NCBI GenBank assembly: GCA_027886175.1
Contig: JAJNNQ010000137.1
Location: 39,914,001-39,978,000, forward strand
Reading direction: 5' to 3'
Length of the DNA stretch: 64,000 nucleotides
Source of the DNA: Phylloscopus collybita
Taxonomy: Eukaryota; Chordata; Aves; Passeriformes; Phylloscopidae
The translations under genes and the position numbers were made by a program. Below are positions 12,934 to 27,060 of this stretch, piece after piece (positions within the stretch are counted from its first letter, which is position 1; each line of letters opens with the position of its first letter). The notes under the pieces were generated by a model. The model ran no database searches and was not told where the DNA came from. It was given only the letters and a program-made list of their open reading frames with translations.

Positions 12934-15900
12934 TAAACTGCTCTGTGGAAAAAAAAATATTGCAATTATTTCCATAACTTTTTAAACTGCTGTATAACAC
13001 TGCAGAAGTATGAAACTTTGTTAAACTTCATGCTATTTTAAGATGTAAATTGACAGCTTGCTTCAATTAGTTGAAACTAAACTGTACCAAAATGCCATAA
13101 GGCAGGAATTTAAAGACCATCCTATGCATTAGTCTCAATGTACTCCAACCTGCTGAAGTTGCAAATCTTTCAACTACAGTGAGCTTTTCTGCCTCCATGT
13201 GCTCAGTAATACTGCACACCTCATAGCTACTAAATGACAAATAAGGCTGTCAGTTCCTACTATGCCCAAAATGTGGAAGGAACTGTAAGGTACTGCTTTA
13301 GTTCGCTGAACTTCGGATTAACCAAATGTGATAGAATAAGCTTCAAAAGATCTCTATACAAAGCTTAGTAAGAAATGGCCTTGTTCACTTCCTGGAGGTC
13401 CTAAAGGCCAATTATCTCTGAAATACCAAACAGACTATTAATTAGATTTCCCAGCCAAGAAGTTTGGTAGTAGTAAAAAAAGACATTAGACTTTGATTCA
13501 AAACTAAAGTCACTAATGTCAAATGCAGTGTATTAATTGCTTTTGGAGACAAATGGCTAGGAGACCAGACTGCTTAGATGAGAGCAAGCACAGAAAGCTC
13601 CTTAAATAATTCACTGGAAGTTTCTTACATAAATAAGGTGCAAAATATATAAATATTGGCAATTTATATGGGCATATAGGCTGTGTTATTTTTTTTTATT
13701 TTAAGAAGAGGAAGCATTTGATTTTAAACTACAGAACAAGAACTAATTAAACAGAATGATGGCCTCATTTTTTCTAAATACTTTGCCTTTAAGAAAAGAA
13801 CCAGCAAGATCAAGTCACACCATGGTATTTTCTCATCTTTTTTTCTCGCAAGCTATGAATAGAGACAAACATAAACTTGGAACTGGAATGTTTGTGGAAG
13901 CCAAAATAATTGCCATGTGTCCTTTTACTAAAACAGAAGAGAAATGGGCAGAGATAAACTTTTACCTTTACATGAAATACTGATGAATTTTATATCTCAT
14001 AAAAAAAGACAAAAAACCCACATATGTGGACATTGTCCTAAAGTAATCACTACCAAAACTGGAGTATGAATGGTTAGCCAGAGTCATAGCTGATCCTCTA
14101 TCTAAATCATCATATTTACATAAGGAAGAGCTCAAGAAATAAACAATGGTAAGTAACAGACCATATTTATGCTGATTTTGCTGTTTTGAGTGTTTAGCAA
14201 TTAACTGTTTTAATTTCTAACAGATTATTTTTTACCTACTACACTACAGAGCAGATATTTTTCTGATTTCTTTGACAACAAAACCCAGAAAAAAACCCGA
14301 AACTTTCTTTTCATTTCAGCTGCAATGTTTTATTCTAGCTGAAGGTGATTATTTTTTCTTTTTACATAGGCAGATTCATGGCAGAAGACTATTTATAAAT
14401 GAAAAGTATAAACATTTCATTAAGATGTTTAAAAATGTTTCAATGTCTGTAAAGAAATGTCTTTAACTTTTCTAATTTTTTTTTCTTAACAAAAAACAAT
14501 AACCTAGTGACAAGCTCTTAAAAATAGGTCTGGTTGTCAAAACAGTAATTTTTAGATAATAATTTCTTTCTTCACAAAATGAAGCCTCTGCTGCCAATAC
14601 TGAATTCTAAGTTTTTTAAAAATTCCTTTTCAAAGATGCATTTGTATTAAATGTTTCCAAAATACTCCTCTAAAACTGTGGCATTAAAGATGGAAAATAT
14701 TTTAAAGAGTTTCTTTCATGGAAAATGCAATGTATTATTTAAAAAAATAAAAGTTTCAGAAAACTAATAACATTTTACAGTTTGATTATGCAATGACATT
14801 AATTTTTTAAAACTAAAAATCAATACAAACTTTTCTACAGAAGCACCTGAATTTTAATATAAATTTTTAGTTATCAGAACATCTGTTATTACTATGAGAA
14901 CTCCTCCAGCAATGTTAGTTCATCCAAGACTGGGCATACTCAGCCATCAGTGCTTTATCTATTTTATGTGTAAACCATTTTTAAGAGTGATTAAAACTGT
15001 TCCCAACAAGTGTATATGTTATGAAAAAATTCCGTTCAAAAGGCACAAGCTGTAGAAGATTTTTGGGTAAAAAAGGTCAGACATGGAAAAAGAACCTCAA
15101 GTCTCCAATAGAGACAAATATGGATTTTACTAATAGAAATTAAAAGAAGTATCCTGAGGGATACTATGTCTAAAACAAAATATATAGCTTGTATTACCGC
15201 ATTACAGAATTTCCACTCTGTCAGGAAAAGACATATATTACTTAACTTCAGCATGTACTGCATCATCCTCTTCAAAACAGAAGATGTCACAAACCATTTA
15301 AAATTCTGCTGATGTATAACCTTCCATGTAAATATTCTAATAATATCTACTGTGACTTTGACTTGTGTCACAGTTTTTCATACATAGCACACTTTATACT
15401 CACAAAATAACTCACTCCTGGAGGACAATGTACAACAATCATGAGTCACAACTGACTCATGGAAAAAGACAAGGTAGGCAGATTACTTTCTTACTCAAGG
15501 ATATGTTCAGTGCAACAGCGACAACAGAAAAAATTTGCGAGAACAATCTACAATGTGCTCTTACTCCTCTCTGAAGCAGGGCTGTTAAGAGAACCCCAAA
15601 AGTATTTTTCATTCATTAGTATCAATATCTTTTAATTCTTCCTGCTTACTTGGGGAAAACACTTGCATTTATGAGTACACTAAATGTAACTTAATACTGC
15701 GTGTGGTCACATGTGTTTTCAGATATTTAAGTGCATCTGAATCAGTAGCTTGTAATTAATTAATATCACATATGTTTTCTTATACTTATTTCATTGCTTG
15801 CATTCAGACAAGACATTCACGTACAAGACTGGCATGTTTACAAATATCTAAGTCCTTTTTTTGTTGTGGGTGATTTTTCATGTGTTAGGTCTTCGTGGAG

Positions 15901-16352
15901 GTGAGGATATCAGCTGGTGATATCCGAAGTGATAAATTTTTAAAAAACCCAAAGAACAAAGTAAGTGGAAGAGGCTCTAAAGTGACTAAATCAGTTTTGG
16001 AACACAAACACTTCTATTTTAGGATTAGCATACAAACAAGTTTAAAACCTGCCCTCAGCTGCAAATGACAGAAGTCTGAGAAAGCATTCTGGAGATCAGT
16101 AAAGGGCTTGTCCTTTTCTACCTCCTTTCATTAAGCCCTCACTTTAATAATTCTTTGTGAGCAGCTGGTATGTGTACACTCTAGAAACAAATTTGTGGGG
16201 TTATGAACTAGGAAACACTTTCCTGTATGTTATGCCTGAGGTCATTCTCCCATCTCTGGAAATTCAAAAAAAGAAGTGTAAAGCTGTACTAGTTCTTAAT
16301 GTATGAGCCTAGAAAATTTCTGCTTTACATTCAGTTCAGTGCTCTATGAATA

Positions 16353-16374
16353 CTGTTTGTTTGTTTGTTTGTTT
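16353..16374. repeat. (GTTT)n microsatellite
   Basis: Five GTTT units followed by aaacaacaag. Confidence 0.9.
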
Positions 16375-18944
16375 AAACAACAAGTGAGAAAGAAGAATTT
16401 TATTCTCATCTGAATGTCGTCTTTCAAATAGATCTAAAAAACATCTGTAAGTGTAAAATCTTTCCTTTTTTTAAACTATGAGTAGAAGAAACACTTGTGT
16501 GACTATTTTAAAGGGAGTCCTAGCACAGCAAGAACACCATGCCCATTAGGTAGCAACATTATTTTGAAAAACAAAGAGACATCATGGTGTAGGACTCAAA
16601 AATGCAGTACTGGATTGGGACAAGCAGCATTTCAGACATTTCACATCTATCTGCTAGTATTCTTCTAGAAGATAATTACTTTCTAGTTTATTCTGTCCAA
16701 GGCAAAAGTGATTCTATTTCTATAATGTCTGAAAATACAAATAACAACGAGCAATAAAGAATTTCTTTTTATGTATGTTCGAACATAGCTCAGAACACTG
16801 ATTTTTTTTATTACCTTAAATTGCTACTGATCTTGTAATTCTTGCTATCATAGCACTGTAATATGGAAGTAAGAAACCAAATTATTATGGATATATAAAA
16901 CCAAAATCACTATCAGTGTATGGTACAGATTCACGTATGACTGTATTAAGAAGAATTGCACCCAGCTAAAATAGTGCAATAAGAAATTTTATGGCAAATG
17001 TACACATTTTTGCAAGTCTGATTTAGGTTGAGATCTTGTATAACCATTTGGTTTGGAAGTCGTTATCAAGTTTCATGCCTTAATGTAGGTTCCCAAGTAA
17101 TCTTCACTGATACTTAGTAAGTATGCAGAGGTTTCTGTTTTACATGAAAATACTGCCCATGCACAGTATTATTTCTGAAGACTTAATCTGAGAATTTATA
17201 AAGGCAGAGTTGCTCAATTTGTGAAAAACTGTGCTGCTTCCTGAAAGCATTTTTTGAAATTACAGTTTTGGTAAACAATACCTCCTCAGATCTGTCCATA
17301 CCATCCAAATATTGAGCCTCTGTAGGGAATTTATAAAATAAATGTGAGTTACTATTGGATTGTTGACTGTATACTCATACCAGCATGCCACAGTTGTGGC
17401 AAGAAGTAGTAGTATACCACCCTGAAAATCATTAGGACTACAGAAAAATAAATACAGATTTCTTTCTTAATATAGTAGACTTTTAAATTTCTGTTACAGC
17501 TAAGAGCCTAAGTAGAGTTACATGGAAAGGAAAATGAGCTACTGAAGGTAGGTGAATATTCAATAAAAAGGATAAAGAAATGGGAAAAGTCACTTGATTT
17601 ACTCTCCACATATACAAGGTTAGAATTTTAAATGTGTTTTGGCTGACAAAGTTTATGCTAGTTTATAGCAGATACAAAGAGCAAACCAAATTATAGCAGA
17701 ATATCTGGATCTGATATGGATGTGTAACAATCACTGAACAAGAAGAAATTCTCTATCTTAAAATACTCCACTTTTTCTTGGAATATTTCTAATATCAATA
17801 TTTTGCTGCTAATGAAAAATTTATTTAATGGGAGCAATTATTCATGAACCTAATGTTCACCAACTCAGAAGTATTGTCTTACATGTTTTGACCAAAGATA
17901 TACAACAATGGGCTTATGGACAAATTATATGAGATAGTATTCATCCTTGACTTTTGAGAAGACATTGCAAATGTGTCCAGCATATCTTAACGTCTTGGAT
18001 AGTCATTATTTCCAATGTCAGCCTGATATTGTTAAGCAGAGGAAATAAAAAAACACAAACTTAGTGTATAATTATTGTTCCTTCCCTTTATTTATCTCTG
18101 CATTCCCTTCTGCTTAGAGTATCATTAAAAAAAATCCCATACAGGAAAAAACAAATCTGTAATTATGGTTACTTCATAATTTCAAATAAGCCAACCAACA
18201 ACAATGAACCTTACTGTAAGTCTCCAAAATTTATTTAATATTTTCTGTTTTGACAGATGACTGACTCTTATAACAAATCAACTGTCACAGCATAATTGGG
18301 AATATTTTTAGAATTCATATGTAGTAAAGAATGCAGTCCACCAACAATAATTAAAATAAAAAAGCCTATAATCTGATCCTAAATAGGAAAAAATTTAAAG
18401 GATAAGATATACTCAGCAAATGATGATTTGGAACAGATTCTTGAGTAGACTATAGAAATGTTACATTACACAAAATAAAGTTACTACTCTACCTGGCCCT
18501 TAACTTTTATATGTAGAAGTTCAGATTCCTGGGGATCATATGAAAGATACATATTCATCAATAAAAACAAACCTATTTCTTCAGAATCAACAAAAAAAAT
18601 TACACACTTCAATAAGAACTAAATTATCCCTACTTTTGAAATAAAAACCATGCCCCTAACATAATTTTATGTTTTTGAGTAAATACTCATTAGTATGGGA
18701 AATCATTCATTTAGATAGAAGATAGCCTGGACAAGACACTTCTAAAAGCTAATTCTTAAATATTCTCCATTTCCTTTGCTTTTAACAGAGAACTTAAAAA
18801 GAAGGGAATGTGTTTTCACGATATTCTTGGATGATGTTTCAGCCTCTATCATCCACTTTCAAGGATATGGGCAAAAAGTAAACTATCAAATTTAAGCTTT
18901 ATAAAATTGCACTATTTTTCTCAGCTTTTCCTCTCTGTGTAACA

Positions 18945-19080
18945 GGATAGATTAGTTCAGTTAGAAGGGATCAACAATAATCATCTTGTTCTAATGCCTG
19001 ACCACTTGAGGGCTGACCAAGTTAAATCATATTGTTGAAACCATTGTCTAAATGCTTCTTAAATATGGAGAGGCATGGCT
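18945..19080 (-). mobile_element. CR1 LINE 3' fragment
   Basis: The plus strand reads ttcagttagaagggatcaacaataatcatcttgttctaatgcctgaccacttgagggctgaccaagttaaa, a diverged form of the reverse complement of CR1 3' ends (ttggaagggacc ... gatcatctagtccaac ... cctgaccacttcagggctaacc). Similarity fades after aggcatggct near 19080. This is an old, short copy. Confidence 0.7.
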
Positions 19081-19677
19081 ATAGCTGTTAAGAAAACTAG
19101 GAAAAAAACCCCATGACTATGGCTGTTATTAAAACTACAGTGTCTATACTTTTGATGGCAACAGCTTAACTTATAGGGATTTGGATAACCACCTGTGTTC
19201 TGTTGACCAGCAGCACCCTTATATTTTGTCTCATACTCATTTGTGTGCCTTTTTAAACACTCAGACAATGAGCCATCAATAGTTAATGTAGCAGTTGATG
19301 TACCCGGTTCAAGCTAAAATAATTGATATAGATATAGATAGAGAGTGAAATGGGACTACATAGTCTTGTTGATTGTTTCAGGCATTCACCATGTGTTCCT
19401 CCTCCTCTAAATATTTAAGTTTCTGCCCTTTTTTCCCCATGTCCCATTTTATTCCTCTGCTGAATTGCCACATCAGTCTTCTTCAGTCAACAAGTACTTA
19501 TTAAGAAGTCCAAAGCTTTTAAGAGAAAATCTCCTGCTTATAATTATTTGCAATATGCTACTGAATACACAGAGCTTCACAATAGCAAGGAAATAAACTC
19601 ATACTTGAAAAGAATTCAAGTCGTAACTTGTATCTATAATTATACCTCTAACTGTGCTCTGTTGGGAATATGATGGA

Positions 19678-19681
<4 letters not shown>

Positions 19682-19708
<27 letters not shown>
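19682..19708. repeat. A27 homopolymer
   Basis: An uninterrupted poly-A run in intronic sequence, with no recognisable element attached. Confidence 0.95.
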
Positions 19709-19710
<2 letters not shown>

Positions 19711-20548
19711 TAGTCCAGAGAGGATCCAGCTAAAACACTGTCTTCCTTAAACCATAGATACTGTCACTATCTTTTATCAGATAATATGAGTTAGTAGTCA
19801 TCCACCAGAATAAAATTGGTATTTAACACTATTTGAAACACCTTTCATTCAATTTTATTTGGTAAAAGAACTGCCACGTGCTGTTATGTTCTGTTACTGA
19901 GGAAGGAAAATCTTAAATTTTCCTAAAAATTTGTTATGCTGGACACAACTAATACTTCAGCATTATGTTGCACTTAAACCATTGCAACTTTATAATGCCA
20001 AGTTTTCTTTGATTTTCAGATGCTCTGTCTCCCCTCCATACATTTAAATCATGTAAAAATATGTATTTCCATATTTACTCTATTAGAACTAATAGTTATG
20101 GTTAGTATCAGATTTTTTGCGTACATCTCAAAATGCTCCCCTCAATGTTAATATCTTGAGACAAATAGCTAAGATAATTAGCAAAAAAAGAATAATTCCA
20201 GTTTGTTTATGGAAATATTTCTGTTATTTAGTAATTGAAACTGATTTTGGCAATCACAAAAACTTACTACTTGCATTGATTTTAGTGAGAACTGCATGGA
20301 TTCAGAAAACCTGAAAATTAACATGTTTATATTTAGTAACCCACAAAACTATAAAACAGAGGCAGAAACAAACACTGGGTCAAGCTTTAGTTTTTACACA
20401 TAAATACAGTGTGTATCACTGGATTTTTGAGACAGAACACATGGAACTTTCACCTCAGCCACATTTCACTCAAATCTCCATTTCATTACTTGGCATTCTT
20501 TTTAAATTATTCTCTGGAAATTTGAGAAAAATGCATGATCTTGCAAGA

Positions 20549-20549
<1 letters not shown>

Positions 20550-20576
<27 letters not shown>
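20550..20576. repeat. A27 homopolymer
   Basis: A second long poly-A run, 0.85 kb from the previous one, with no recognisable element attached. Confidence 0.95.
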
Positions 20577-20579
<3 letters not shown>

Positions 20580-21754
20580 ATAGATTGAGAACTTACAAAA
20601 GTCCTTCACACAAGAGGATGTTTTTAGAACCTCAGAAAAAGTACTGATTATTCATTCAAATATACAGGATGCCATTGGCACTCTATGTTCTTCAGCACAG
20701 CCAGAAAGAAATGGAGTGAAAATACAGTGAAAAAAATCCATCATTCCATCTTCATCATGGGAACAGGAGCTGTTTTGAGAACAATACTGTGGGTCAAGCT
20801 ATTATTTTCACCCAAAGAGCAAATGTCCAATCTTAAATAAACAAAGTCTATTTTAATTGTTACTGTTTAAATCTGTATTTATTTCTGTTGGGCTATTTTA
20901 TTTTTGTATCTATATATGTATCTGTGTGATGCCAGTATTTTGTATCCATGTACACATGGCACACACATCTAAACAGAAACCACAACCTCAGAATAAGGCC
21001 CTACTGACTTACTGTTGTCTCCCTACACCTTTTTTGTCTCTGGCAGTAAAAAATTCATTGCTCACTGTATTGGAAGAAACTGCAAATCAACAAAATTCTC
21101 TAATCACAATCCTATTAAAGGTTAACATTGATCAAATTACATAAACTGGTTCAATAAAACAAGGTCATTACATTTCCCTCTTTGGATTTTCCCTTCTATC
21201 ATGCCTCCAGTAAGCATTTCTAAATGAGTGGTATGTTATTAGATCAAATAAAACCTTAATGATTACCACTATATTTCTATAACTGTTTTTATTACTGAAT
21301 TATTGTAGCTAACAATTACAATTTAGTTGAAATCTATGGGGTACCAGAGGATATCAAAGGATTCATTTTAGTATTGCAGTTCCACACTCCAAACGATTCT
21401 ACCATCTATATCCAGAAAGATTTGCAAACAGTGCTGACAATATTGCAGAGACAAAAAATGCTTTTGCAGCATTCAAAAGAATTTAAACTCAGCTAGAACT
21501 AGGTGTTTAGATATCCACCGGAGAGATTCACTTAAATCATAATATACTCAGACTTGCCGGAAATAAACAAAATGAGTTTTAAAAAAGAAAGAAAATAGAG
21601 TTCCAATGGTCTCTCTCACTATAAATTATTCAATGATCTCTACCAAAGATTAATATATCTGGACTGCTTTAGTTTTAAAAAGTCTGTTTTAAAGACAGGA
21701 GGTTTTATACCCATGCATAGAAGAATTCAACTAATTTAAGTTAAGCTGTTTAAA

Positions 21755-22562
21755 ACCATGCAAACTACACACTGTGCTCCAGCCACACCATCCCAAGTTG
21801 CAGATGGCAAAGGCATGGACTGGGAGAATGCAGAACCCCTCACTGAAGAGCAGGTTTGAGATGACGTACATCTAAGGAACCTGAAGGTGCACAGGTCCAT
21901 AGCACCTGATGAGATGCATTCACATGTCCTGAGGGAACTGGTGGATGAAGTGTCTAAGCCATTACCCATCATATCTGAGAAGCTGTGTCAGCCTTGTGAA
22001 ATTCCCACTGACCGAAAAAGCAGAAACATAACCCTTTTAAGAAGGGTAAAAAAGAAGGTCTAGGGAACAGAAGGCCAGTCAGTTTCACCTCAGTGACCAG
22101 CAAGATTATGGAGCAGATCCTCCTGGAAACTATGCCAAGGCATATGGAAAACAATGAGTTGACTGGTGACAGCCAATAGTACTAAAAAAGATATATCCTA
22201 GATGCAGATTCCAATGACCAATACATGAAAACAATCATAGCCATTAAAAAATAAAATCTGCTACTATAAATGATCAGTAAAGTCAGGACTTTCTGGTAAT
22301 GTAGTATTGAAGAAACAAAGAACACAAATGGAAACACAGACAGTTCCTCCTGAACATCAGGAAACATTTTTACTTTTTACAGTAAGGGTGAGTGAACACT
22401 AGCACAGGTTGCCCAGAGAGGCTGTGCAGTCTACCCTCAAAGATATTCAAATGCCATCTGGACACAGTCCTGGGCAGCCTGTTCCTAGTAACCCTGCTGC
22501 AGCAGACAAGCTAGACAAGGTGACCTCCTGAGGTCCCTTCCAACCTCAACTATTCTGTGAAT
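21755..22562 (+). mobile_element. CR1 LINE, internally deleted copy with part of the reverse-transcriptase region
   Basis: The first part (about 21780-22175) matches the CR1 ORF2 reverse-transcriptase region. A plus-strand reading gives EEQV-like, then HRSIAPDEMHSHVLRELVDE, then a KKG/N-Y-RPVS-like stretch and KIMEQILLETMPRHMEN, with stops and frame changes. The second part (about 22340-22562) is the CR1 3' end: ggttgcccagagaggctgtgcagtct ... aggtgacctcctgaggtcccttccaacctcaactattctgtga. The roughly 2 kb of ORF2 expected between them is missing. About 165 bases at 22175-22340 resemble neither part. The copy is a dead element. Confidence 0.88.
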
Positions 22563-25500
22563 AATAACTTCTAAGTAAATCACTGAGCAAGTACATTGTT
22601 AATGAACAAAATAAACTTGACTAGAGAGTGATAACTTATTAACATCTTCATATAAGTAATATTTTTCATACCTTGAAACTTAGGCTAAAAGAAACAATAA
22701 AATTACCAAAAAAACAAGACTCGTTCAGTATTGTTTATCAGAGTACATTTATAACTCCTATGATTCTATGTGTCATTTGAAGTCTTACAATGACATACAC
22801 TGTATTTTTCCAGTTTGTTTACAACATAACTAATCAAGGTGATATTTACTAGACAATTTAGCTTAGAGAAAATTATGGTTAAATTGCTTGAGAAAGTTGT
22901 AACTGAACATTTTCCTCTTTCTAGCACTCAAAAAGGGAGTTAGAGTTCCTAACCTTTTTAGTAGAACACTTTCTTATGCTAGAGTTAAAGACCTAATTTT
23001 ACTCCAATAAAATAAAAACGCACTATTAAGTACTTAGCTCTTATGCTTCCTCATCACAGTGTCGTTCATTGTATTTAGCAATTTTTTTTTCTGGACTCAA
23101 GAGTCATGACCTAAATGCAATAAATTCCTGTTGTTGGGGAAAATGCACTGCAGACCCAAATACACTTTCCTTAGAGGCTTCCTCTGTCAACAGGCAGCTT
23201 TGGGAAGAATGAACAAGATTACTTATGAACTAGATTCTGAATCTCCACAATAAAGTCTGAAATAAAGAACCTGAAGGGGTGTTCTGGATCATGTTCACAT
23301 GTTAACCAAAGGTACTATGATATATAATGCCTTTTATACCAGCTTCATCTTGAAAACAGTTTGGTGTTTTCACCATGTCTTTGTTTAAGAAAGATGCCAA
23401 TCCTTCATAATTCAAGACCTTCTTTATTCATGGTACCCTATAATCATTTATTCCTTCATCAACATTGTTTTTGACTTAAAATATTTCTTCTATTTTCACT
23501 TGTTCATTCCATCTTCCTGTCTCTCCATTAAAATCTATGAAATCACTCACAGTCCCTCTCAAGTCAGTTTCCCCCAGAAATAAGAAAACTTCAATTAGTC
23601 TTTTCAGGCAGAAGGTGTTACTTCCTCTTTCCTCTAGCAGTGCTTTTCTTAATCTCATCCAATTTGAGGTTGACTCTCAATCACTACTGAGCCAAAACTC
23701 AGATAAATAAGGTCCAAACCACCCCTTGGTTTAACTGCATTAATATTTACCTACTTCCAACAGAAGTCTCTTACATAGCACATTTCAAAATGGTACTTTT
23801 CATTTTTTACATCCACCTCTCACTGGCTGCCTACCACCACTGTAAACCATATATTATCCCTCTTTACTACTGCTACCTAATATGCTAGATATAAGGCCCT
23901 CACCCTTGTACCTCTGTTACTCTTGTTCTTGTGTATTAAATTGCTCTCTTAGTTGACCATTTAATTTTGTGTCATCCAAAATTTCCACTAGCATGCTTCT
24001 TCTTATGCTCAAATTAATAAAACTTGATCTCAAAATACTTTAACTACTACTATGCTTCTTTCATCCTGTCAGTCTACTGTAAGTGAAAAAAATTCCTCTA
24101 TTACTAACCTTACTAATTATTATATTGCTTTTCCTTACATACCTCCTATCTACTAGTAATTTAAATGAGGTGATTTCAAAAGATATCATTTTAGGGAAAC
24201 TGTAGTTCCCCAATTTAAAAATTCTGGTCCCAGAGAGTCATGTTAAGTTACTTCGTATAAAGATAATCTTGATAAACCCTTGTCATATTTTTAAGTTCAC
24301 TTTTTGACAAGTTACTAGATTTTCCTCCAAAACAAGTTTTAGTCTTCCCTGTTACTTTATTTAGACTAGCTTATCTGTAATTGTCTGCTTGCTTTTTCCC
24401 ACTTTCCTTAAACATAGCTGCTCAGTTATACATAGATGTTCATAAAGTTAAGACTGCCAGTCTAATGGAAATAAAATTGATTTCAGTGATAGCACATAGC
24501 ATGACAACGATATTTCTGTAACTCAGACATGAAAGACATAGTTAATTATATATTGTTCTGTTGCAGTGCAGACCAGTATAAAAAAACTTAAAGACATTTA
24601 CAGTCATTGGCAACAGCATTAACAGCTGTAACAGCATTAACTAATAACATAGGCTTCCTACATAATGTTATTTATGATTTCCTATTCTCCATCAGACAAG
24701 ATTTTTCAACAGCGGAGTTTTCATGCCAACTCTTTTTGTTCAGGTTCTATTTATTACCTATGTAATGATTTTTCCAGAACATATTTTTTACTGTAAACAG
24801 TTAAACAGACAATAAACAAAAACAGTGTCCTAACAAAAATGCTTTGGAAAATAACTGTGTCAATACACAGTTTCTATACACAAAGAAAATATGTATTTGT
24901 ATGTATTTCATAGAAAAATATTTCTATGTAAATACTAAGAAATAATTTGACTTCGAAAACCACTCAAGGGATCAAGAACTAGAAGAATAAATTCTGATAA
25001 ATCAAGACTAATTAAATACTCCATTGTAATGAAATTATAATTATCATATAGGTAGCTTATATTTATATCCTCCCAAATTGAGTGAAGAGAGAATTCTTCC
25101 TCTCCACTAGGTAAAATGTCCTAGGTAATATTTTGTCAGAAGGCTGTAACAGGCAGTTAGCAAGGCAAGCTTGCCATCCATAAAACCATAAACCAAAAAA
25201 CTATAAAAGTACTGTGTAGAGTATCTCGAGTCCAGAACTGAAACTAAATAGTATGGCAGTGATATGAAAATCACATTCTTGAAAGACTCTATTACTAAAA
25301 TGTTGTATTATTAAGCCAGTGTTCTGTACTTATAAGAAAAGATTTCTAGAGTATTTAATTACTTACATGAATATCTAGATAACATATTTGATGGACAAAA
25401 AAACCTGATTCTGCTTCTAAGTATAAGCAGTGTCTCACACAGGTGCTCATATGGGAAACCTACAGCTCCTTTAGGTATAGAGATGAATGCTACCTGAAAC

Positions 25501-25821
25501 ACACATTCTTAATGGTACATGGTAGACCAAAGTGTTCACCTGACAAATTAATTTATTTTAGGAAATGCATAGCTATCATTCAAAACTACATAACACAATA
25601 TAATTTCATCCTTTATTTCTTACTAGAAGAAATAAAGAATAAAATACTATTGTGATCCATTTCCTTAGAATTTATTTCTTCCAGGAAATGTCTGTATGAC
25701 ATTTATGCTGAATATTACTTTCCTCGGCTAGTCTCCAGTATTTTAGCAGGAGTTCTGCATATGCAGGACACAGAAACATTAGCTTAGACACCTGCTAGTG
25801 CTCAACAAAAATACCTCACTA

Positions 25822-25854
25822 TGCTCAGTGGAGAGTGCCTCTGCACACTGAGCA
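25822..25854. repeat. Inverted repeat, potential hairpin
   Basis: TGCTCAGTG (25822-25830) and CACTGAGCA (25846-25854) are perfect complements. Inside the loop AGAG can pair with CTCT around TGC. The stem does not extend outward, so it is too short for a normal microRNA precursor. Confidence 0.8.
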
Positions 25855-26934
25855 GCACACTGAATGGGACTTCACCGATGCACAGCGTTCTCTCTTCTTT
25901 GGATTTCCAGCAGTAAATCTTTGAACAAAGGATTTATGCTGTCTTTCAGTTACTCCTTTCCACTCTTCTATGGAAAGACACCTGTACAAAAGAAGCTCAA
26001 CTGCCCACAAATAAAGAGAAAAAAAGAAAAAAAAAAAACCAAAAAAACCCTTGATTTTACAGCATCTTAAGATCATTGCTACTCCTTTTTATTTGTCCCA
26101 AACTGCAGGCATTCTGATACGGGAGCTAATGCTCAAGTTGCTAATGCTGTTCTTCAAATGATTACAGTCTCCCTCTCTCTTATCTAGGCCTATCCCAAAA
26201 TATTTTCATAAGCCGCTGAGGTTAGCCCTTGAACAACTGCTGTTCTCTATTCCAGAGGGTGCCGTTTTCCTCTTCTACCCTTAAAAATTTTCTTACTCAT
26301 TTCATTCATCCTTATTAATCTCTTTGTTCCAACCACACACTGTGCTAATTCATCCCTAGGCACTCATGGTCTCATTCCCTATTAAGTGACAGCTGGGAGA
26401 CACAAAGGAAAAAAACATGGTGAAAACCTGAATTTTGAATCATGGTATCTTTCCAACCTCTGGCCACATATGCAGACTGAATTAAGACCTTTCTCTGCTT
26501 TTAATTCTAGTTTAATTCTTTCTTTGCTTTTTAATTCCATTAAAAATTATATTGACATATAATATTTAAATATAATACCACATTAGCATTTTAACTTAAG
26601 TACTTCATTTTGAAGTTTCTTAAAAAGACTAGGGTTACTTCAGATAATGAGATTTATATAAATATTTAAAGTTAATTGAATTAAAATATTAAGGTATCAG
26701 TTGTTTTTGCAGGTTTGTGTACTACCTTAATTAACCTACATAAGTTAGTTTTATTTAAAACGCTTACCCAGAAAAGTCTCTAAAAAATATCTTCCTTATT
26801 TTTGCTTTATTTCTACCATTAGATCTTTTATTTAAATGATCCCTCACCTGTTGTAAATGCTAGAGCAACAGCCAAAAGAACCAGTAGCTACAGACCTTCA
26901 TATTGCTCTCCTTCAAGTCAACCGCATTACTCCT

Positions 26935-27060
26935 ACTCTTAGATATGAAAAGAGGTCCCACAGAGGTCAGACCAGGTACTATTAACTCAATAGGAGTTCT
27001 GCAGCTGACATCAATGAGAGCAAAATTTGGACCTCAAGGAATACATACTGATTAGGGTTA
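26935..27060. repeat. Possible ancient amniote repeat
   Basis: The sequence tattaactcaataggagttctgcagctgacatcaatgagagcaaaatttggacctcaagg resembles the 'gacttcaatgggag..ggatttggacc' signature common in old amniote interspersed repeats. It is diverged and short, and lies 60-190 bases downstream of the PPFIA2 exon in the intron. Confidence 0.3.

Larger units (their letters stand above)
3109..18944. other. Long AT-rich PPFIA2 intron stretch
   Basis: Nearly 16 kb without a recognisable exon or mobile element, apart from the GC-rich repeat piece at 10.57 kb, microsatellites and A-tracts. The short open frames throughout have no family motifs and are the length expected by chance. The 166-codon minus frame at 10051-10551 was examined and is not convincing. 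Confidence 0.6.
19081..21754. other. PPFIA2 intron, unique AT-rich sequence
   Basis: Only two poly-A runs and a degenerate gatata repeat near 19322 stand out. No coding or RNA gene was recognised. Confidence 0.6.
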
